From Euleptes europaea (Eukaryota > Chordata > Lepidosauria > Squamata > Sphaerodactylidae): a DNA stretch of 64,000 nucleotides. A program made the translations under genes and the position numbers. Of this stretch, positions 60,831 to 64,000 are shown one piece after another (positions within the stretch are counted from its first letter, which is position 1; each line of letters starts with the position of its first letter). The notes beneath the pieces are model-generated. The model did no database searches and was not told the origin of the DNA. It saw only the letters and a list, made by a program, of their open reading frames with translations. The stretch spans positions 16,933,821 to 16,997,820 of the forward strand of contig NC_079312.1 in assembly GCF_029931775.1 (NCBI RefSeq). The letters are read 5' to 3'.

Positions 60831-61159
60831 GACCTTTACCTTTATGAGTAGGAAAAGAGGTTTTCCTTTTGACTCAGACCCTGACAACCTCCCTTCTACC
60901 AAACAAAGTTAGCTGGAAGATTTCTTTACTTTTGGAAAGTAATACCAGTAACAGGTTTCAGGTGCTTCAAGATGAGTCTGTTGATTATATTGACACAGAA
61001 GAAAAAGAATGTTTCCCTATACTACCCCCCTAATGCGAATGTTGGATCTCACAATCCGATTAGTATTTCGACAGGTGCCAGTGTTGGTTTCTGTCAACAA
61101 ACCTTCTCAAATTTCCCGTCTCCATCTTCATTCCAGCCTTGCATTTCACCCAAAAGATC
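60831..61159 (+). other. Unassigned sequence after the LTR-like block
   Basis: A 66-codon open frame at 60972-61169 has no recognisable domain. It could be remnant internal sequence of the same element or unrelated DNA. Confidence 0.3.
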
Positions 61160-61722
61160 CTTAAAATAGAGTGTGGTGGTCTAAATCCAGATTTGTGGCA
61201 TGTTTCCTGGTGGCATCTAGATTAGATTACCCCAGTGTGCTCTGCATGGGGCTGACCTTGATGACAGTCTGGAAGCTGCAGTTGGTACAGAATGGAGTGG
61301 GTCATAGGGACCATACCATTCGTCTTATTCTATCTATGCTGGCTTCCAACATTCTTCAGGGCTCAATTCAAGGTGCTGGTATTGACGTTTAAAGCCCTGA
61401 ATGGCCTGGGACTAACATGCCGTAAGGACCATCTTCTCCAATATGAACCTACCTGCTCATTCCGATCATCCTCGGAAGCCCTACTTCAGTTGCCCTCGCC
61501 ATCAGAGGCCCAAGAAAGGGCCTTCTTGCTCGTGGCACCAAAAGTCTGGAACTCCTTCCCCGGTGAGATGTGTGTCTCTCCCTCTCTCTTTGTGCCTTCT
61601 GCCAGCAGGAGAAGACTCTTTTTGTTTCATTTGGCATACCCCCAGCTTTTATGTCCGCTGCCTTGGCCCCTTGGGGACATTGTCAAGTGGAAAGGCGACA
61701 TAAAGAATATTTTAAATAAGTA
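61160..61722 (+). mobile_element. CR1/L2-type LINE, 3' fragment
   Basis: The plus strand encodes the tail of a non-LTR reverse transcriptase: KLQLVQNGVGH, then FRAQFKVLVLTFKALNGLG, then YEPTCSFRSSSEALLQLPSP and VAPKVWNSFPG. It ends with a 3' region GGAAAGGCGACATAAAGAAT. The copy is 5'-truncated and changes frame near 61290. A small related tail is at about 1735-1800. Confidence 0.8.
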
Positions 61723-61934
61723 AGTATTTCCTTCTAGCCAAATACATTAGAACTTAAGTTGTCAGCTTCTGCCAGGGAAGGAAGCGAGAGATGGAGGAGG
61801 AGGCATTTCTCTCTTTTGCTTGGCTATTCTTGATCAAAGGGCGATATCAAAGTGTTTTGGTGTGGATCAATCCGCCTGGATTTTTATATGTGGTAACTCA
61901 TGTCTCGACCTAATTTTTGTGGGTGTACAGCTGG

Positions 61935-62015
61935 CCAAGAACGATAGACGTTTTGGAGGACATTGATTCATAGGGTTGCCTGGAGTCGAAAGCGACTTGA
62001 CAGCACTTAACACAC
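61935..62015 (+). repeat. Bov-B LINE 3' tail
   Basis: GGAGTCGAAAGCGACTTGAC followed by AGCACTTAACACACACGCAC, the same end as the minus copy at 4358-4390. Confidence 0.75.
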
Positions 62016-62518
62016 ACGCACAGCTGGCCAAAGTGTGCTTTGATGAGACCTCATTCCCCCCCCCCCCAAGTAAAAACTATTTCTCTCAAGTTTCTGGGAG
62101 CAGACGCAGTTTTAAAGATGCACGTTAGCGGCAGGCAGACCCTCTGACACTAGGAAATAATGGCCACAGTTGAGAGCATAAAAATCAGACCATGTTTATT
62201 GTAGGACAATTGACGTTAATGCAGAGGTGCAAGAATTATGTAAAGGGGGTACGCTTCACTTATGATATTAGCCCACGGTAAGACAGGCTGCGTGCAGAGA
62301 GAGGCGGCTGAAAGGTGAAGTTCGAGAGGTCAGGTCTGTTGGCCACGATGCCTAAATGTACAAAGGCTGGGAGCCAAATGACAGGAGAAGGCTGTAGTGT
62401 CCATGCTCCACTTATAACCATCCTATTGGCAACTGAATGCCCCTCCTTGGTCTGATTCAGCAGGGCTTTATGTTCTCGAATCCCTCAAATGCAAAGCAAC
62501 AGGGGAGATGCTTTAGTG

Positions 62519-62735
62519 GAGGGGCTGTGGCTCAGTTTTTAGAGCATCCGCTTGGCATGAAGAAGGTCCCAGGCTCAATCCCGGGCATCTACGGTTAAAG
62601 GGACTAGGCAAGTATGTGATGTGAAAGACCTCCGCCCAAGACCCTGGAGAGCCGCTGCCGGTCTGAGTAGACAATACTGACTTTGATGGACTTAGGGTCT
62701 GATGCAGTGTAAGGCAGATTCATGTGTGTGTGAGG
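62519..62735 (+). repeat. tRNA-derived SINE, copy 3
   Basis: GGGGCTGTGGCTCAGTTTTT head, then GGCTCAATCCCGGGCATC and the common body. Confidence 0.82.
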
Positions 62736-62853
62736 TGCAATAACAAGAATTAAGGCACTGGGGCACTGATAGCTCCATTCCCAGAGAAAGTTGCGAGTGA
62801 TGAGTGGGAGAAAGCACACAGGCACATATGAGGTTCTGAGCCAGTCCTTTGGC

Positions 62854-63000
62854 TCAGATGCGGCAGCCGTTCTCAGCAAAGGAGCTCATAAAAGACTGGA
62901 GGTCAATGCAGCTGTTGCGATTCTTGGTGGCCCCGCAGTTTCTGGGATCGGGCAGCTCCTCCACCCACGCGTTCAAATCCAGCAGGTACTGAGGGCTGCA
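62854..63000 (-). CDS. Candidate terminal exon of an unrecognised gene
   Basis: On the minus strand a good acceptor (CTCTCTCTCTGCAG) is followed by an open stretch YLLDLNAWVEELPDPRNCGA, then TKNRNSCIDLQSFMSS and FAENGCRI with a TGA stop at about 62856. Three cysteines and an amphipathic look could fit the C-terminus of a small secreted protein, but I do not recognise the family. It lies between two SINEs, outside the KZFP repeats, with a GC content and codon choice more coding-like than its surroundings. It may equally be a chance frame or a retroposed fragment. Confidence 0.3.
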   Translation of the reverse strand, partial: CSPQYLLDLNAWVEELPDPRNCGATKNRNSCIDLQSFMSSFAENGCRI

Positions 63001-63089
63001 GAGAGAGAGAGGCTGAGTCAAAACACAGGAAAGTCTGGCGTAACCTATCCTCATCGGCGAGAAACTCAGGAGCAGAATTAACAAGGGAA

Positions 63090-63305
63090 GGGGCCATGGC
63101 TCAGTTTGTGGAGCATCTGCTTGGCATGCAGAAGGTCCCAGGTTCAGTCCCCGGCATCTCCAGTTAAAGGGACTAGGCAAGAAGGTGATGGGAAAGACCT
63201 CTGCCTGAGACCCTGGAGAGCCAAGCCGGACTTAGACAGTACTGACTTGGATGGACCGAGGGTCTGATTCAGTATAAGGCAGCTTCATGTGTTCATGTGT
63301 GTTCA
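63090..63305 (+). repeat. tRNA-derived SINE, copy 4
   Basis: GGGGCCATGGCTCAGTTTGT head, GGTTCAGTCCCCGGCATC and CAGCTTCATGTGTTCATG end. It lies 45 bp before the zinc-finger fragment. Confidence 0.85.
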
Positions 63306-63349
63306 ACAAGGTAGCTTGGCGAAAGTTTCTAAATCTGCTTTTGCCAGAT

Positions 63350-64000
63350 TGTGGGAAGGGCTTTGATCAGAGAAAAATACTGACTCAGCATGAGAGATTC
63401 CACAAAAGAGAGAAAGTGTTCAATTGTCTAGAATGTGGGAAAGGTTTTATAACAAAAGCTGATCTTATTCGACATGAGAGAATCCACACAGGAGAGAAAC
63501 CGTACTCTTGTTCAGAGTGCGAGAAGAGCTTCAGTGTAAAATCGAGCCTCCATCAACACATGAGAGTTCACACAGGAGAGAAACCGTACAAATGCTCGCT
63601 CTGCGGGAAGAGATTCAGGCAGAGATCACATTTTGTTGAGCATGAAAAATTCCACCCAGGAAAGGAATCCCTTGAGTGTTCAGAGTGTGGGAAAAGCTTC
63701 AACAATCCTTTGTGCTTGCTGAGACATCAGGAGATCCACACAGGTGAAACTCCCTATAAATGCTTGGAGTGTGGGAAAAGCTTTGCCTCAAAGCGCAGTC
63801 AAGAGCAACATCAAAGAATCCACACAGGAGAGAAGCCATACCAGTGTCTGGATTGTGGGAAGAGGTTCCATACCAAAGCAGCCCTGCGGGTACATGAAAA
63901 AGGACACACTGGAGAGAAGCCGTTTAAATGCATGGAGTGTGGCAAAAGCTTTATTAATAGTTCAGGCCTCATAAACCACCATAAAATCCACACAGGTGAG
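63350..64000 (+). pseudogene. 5'-truncated zinc-finger exon running off the window
   Basis: The homology starts inside a finger (CGKGFDQRKILTQHE, finger 11 in unit C numbering) at about 63350 and continues open through fingers 12-18 to the last base. There is no acceptor, spacer or fingers 1-10 before it; unrelated sequence and a SINE lie upstream. Residues such as HEKFHPGKESLECSECG are closest to the minus-strand pseudogene and unit A. No stop occurs inside the window, but without its start the piece is unlikely to be translated as it stands. Confidence 0.7.

Noticed and set aside
60972-61169. Small gene with 65 codons
   Set aside because: No family recognised, and it lies between an LTR-like block and a LINE fragment; kept only as unassigned sequence.

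Overview
The window is a stretch of vertebrate, almost certainly squamate reptile (lizard-like), DNA carrying a cluster of KRAB C2H2 zinc-finger (KZFP) genes. The reptile call rests on the repeats: an RTE/Bov-B LINE 3' end with a readable C-terminal reverse-transcriptase reading frame, several families of tRNA-derived SINEs, 5S-rRNA-derived SINEs with a Bov-B-like tail, CR1/L2-type LINE sequence and inverted-repeat elements that look Penelope-like. No bacterial-style genes, rRNA operons or CRISPR arrays are present.

Layout. 1-7240 is a minus-strand block: a promoter/exon-1 region leaving the window at position 1, its upstream flank, and a broken zinc-finger exon (5470-7236). A MITE-rich junction (about 7236-8060) separates it from three plus-strand units. 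Unit A: exon 1 at 8675-8689, KRAB-A 10243-10369, KRAB-B 11057-11182, linker exon 12138-12401, a spare KRAB-B 14258-14383, then a young LTR element (18008-26398) just before a zinc-finger exon with a premature stop (26479-28319). Between A and B lies an orphan KRAB-A exon (31291-31417). Unit B: exon 1 32635-32649, KRAB-A 33958-34084, two KRAB-B exons (34617-34742, 36119-36244), linker 36991-37290, zinc-finger exon 40620-42616. Unit C: exon 1 49434-49448, KRAB-A 52464-52590, KRAB-B 53293-53418, no linker exon, zinc-finger exon 56503-58355. A further zinc-finger exon fragment (63350-64000) runs off the right edge.

The exon models are supported by phase: exon 1 encodes five residues from an ATG and ends in phase 0, and every later intron is phase 1. 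Summed coding lengths are multiples of three: A 1860 nt to its first stop, B 2565 nt with one KRAB-B exon or 2691 nt with both, C 2121 nt. B and C look intact; A is probably a pseudogene or makes a shortened protein.

The predicted proteins would be nuclear DNA-binding repressors of the KRAB/TRIM28 type, a family whose clusters grow by tandem duplication and often target transposable elements. The sequence shows that turnover directly: an exact 252-bp three-finger duplication in B, relic last fingers stranded in introns, a scar of a deleted zinc-finger gene, lost and gained KRAB and linker exons, and many insertions whose empty sites survive in neighbouring paralogous copies.
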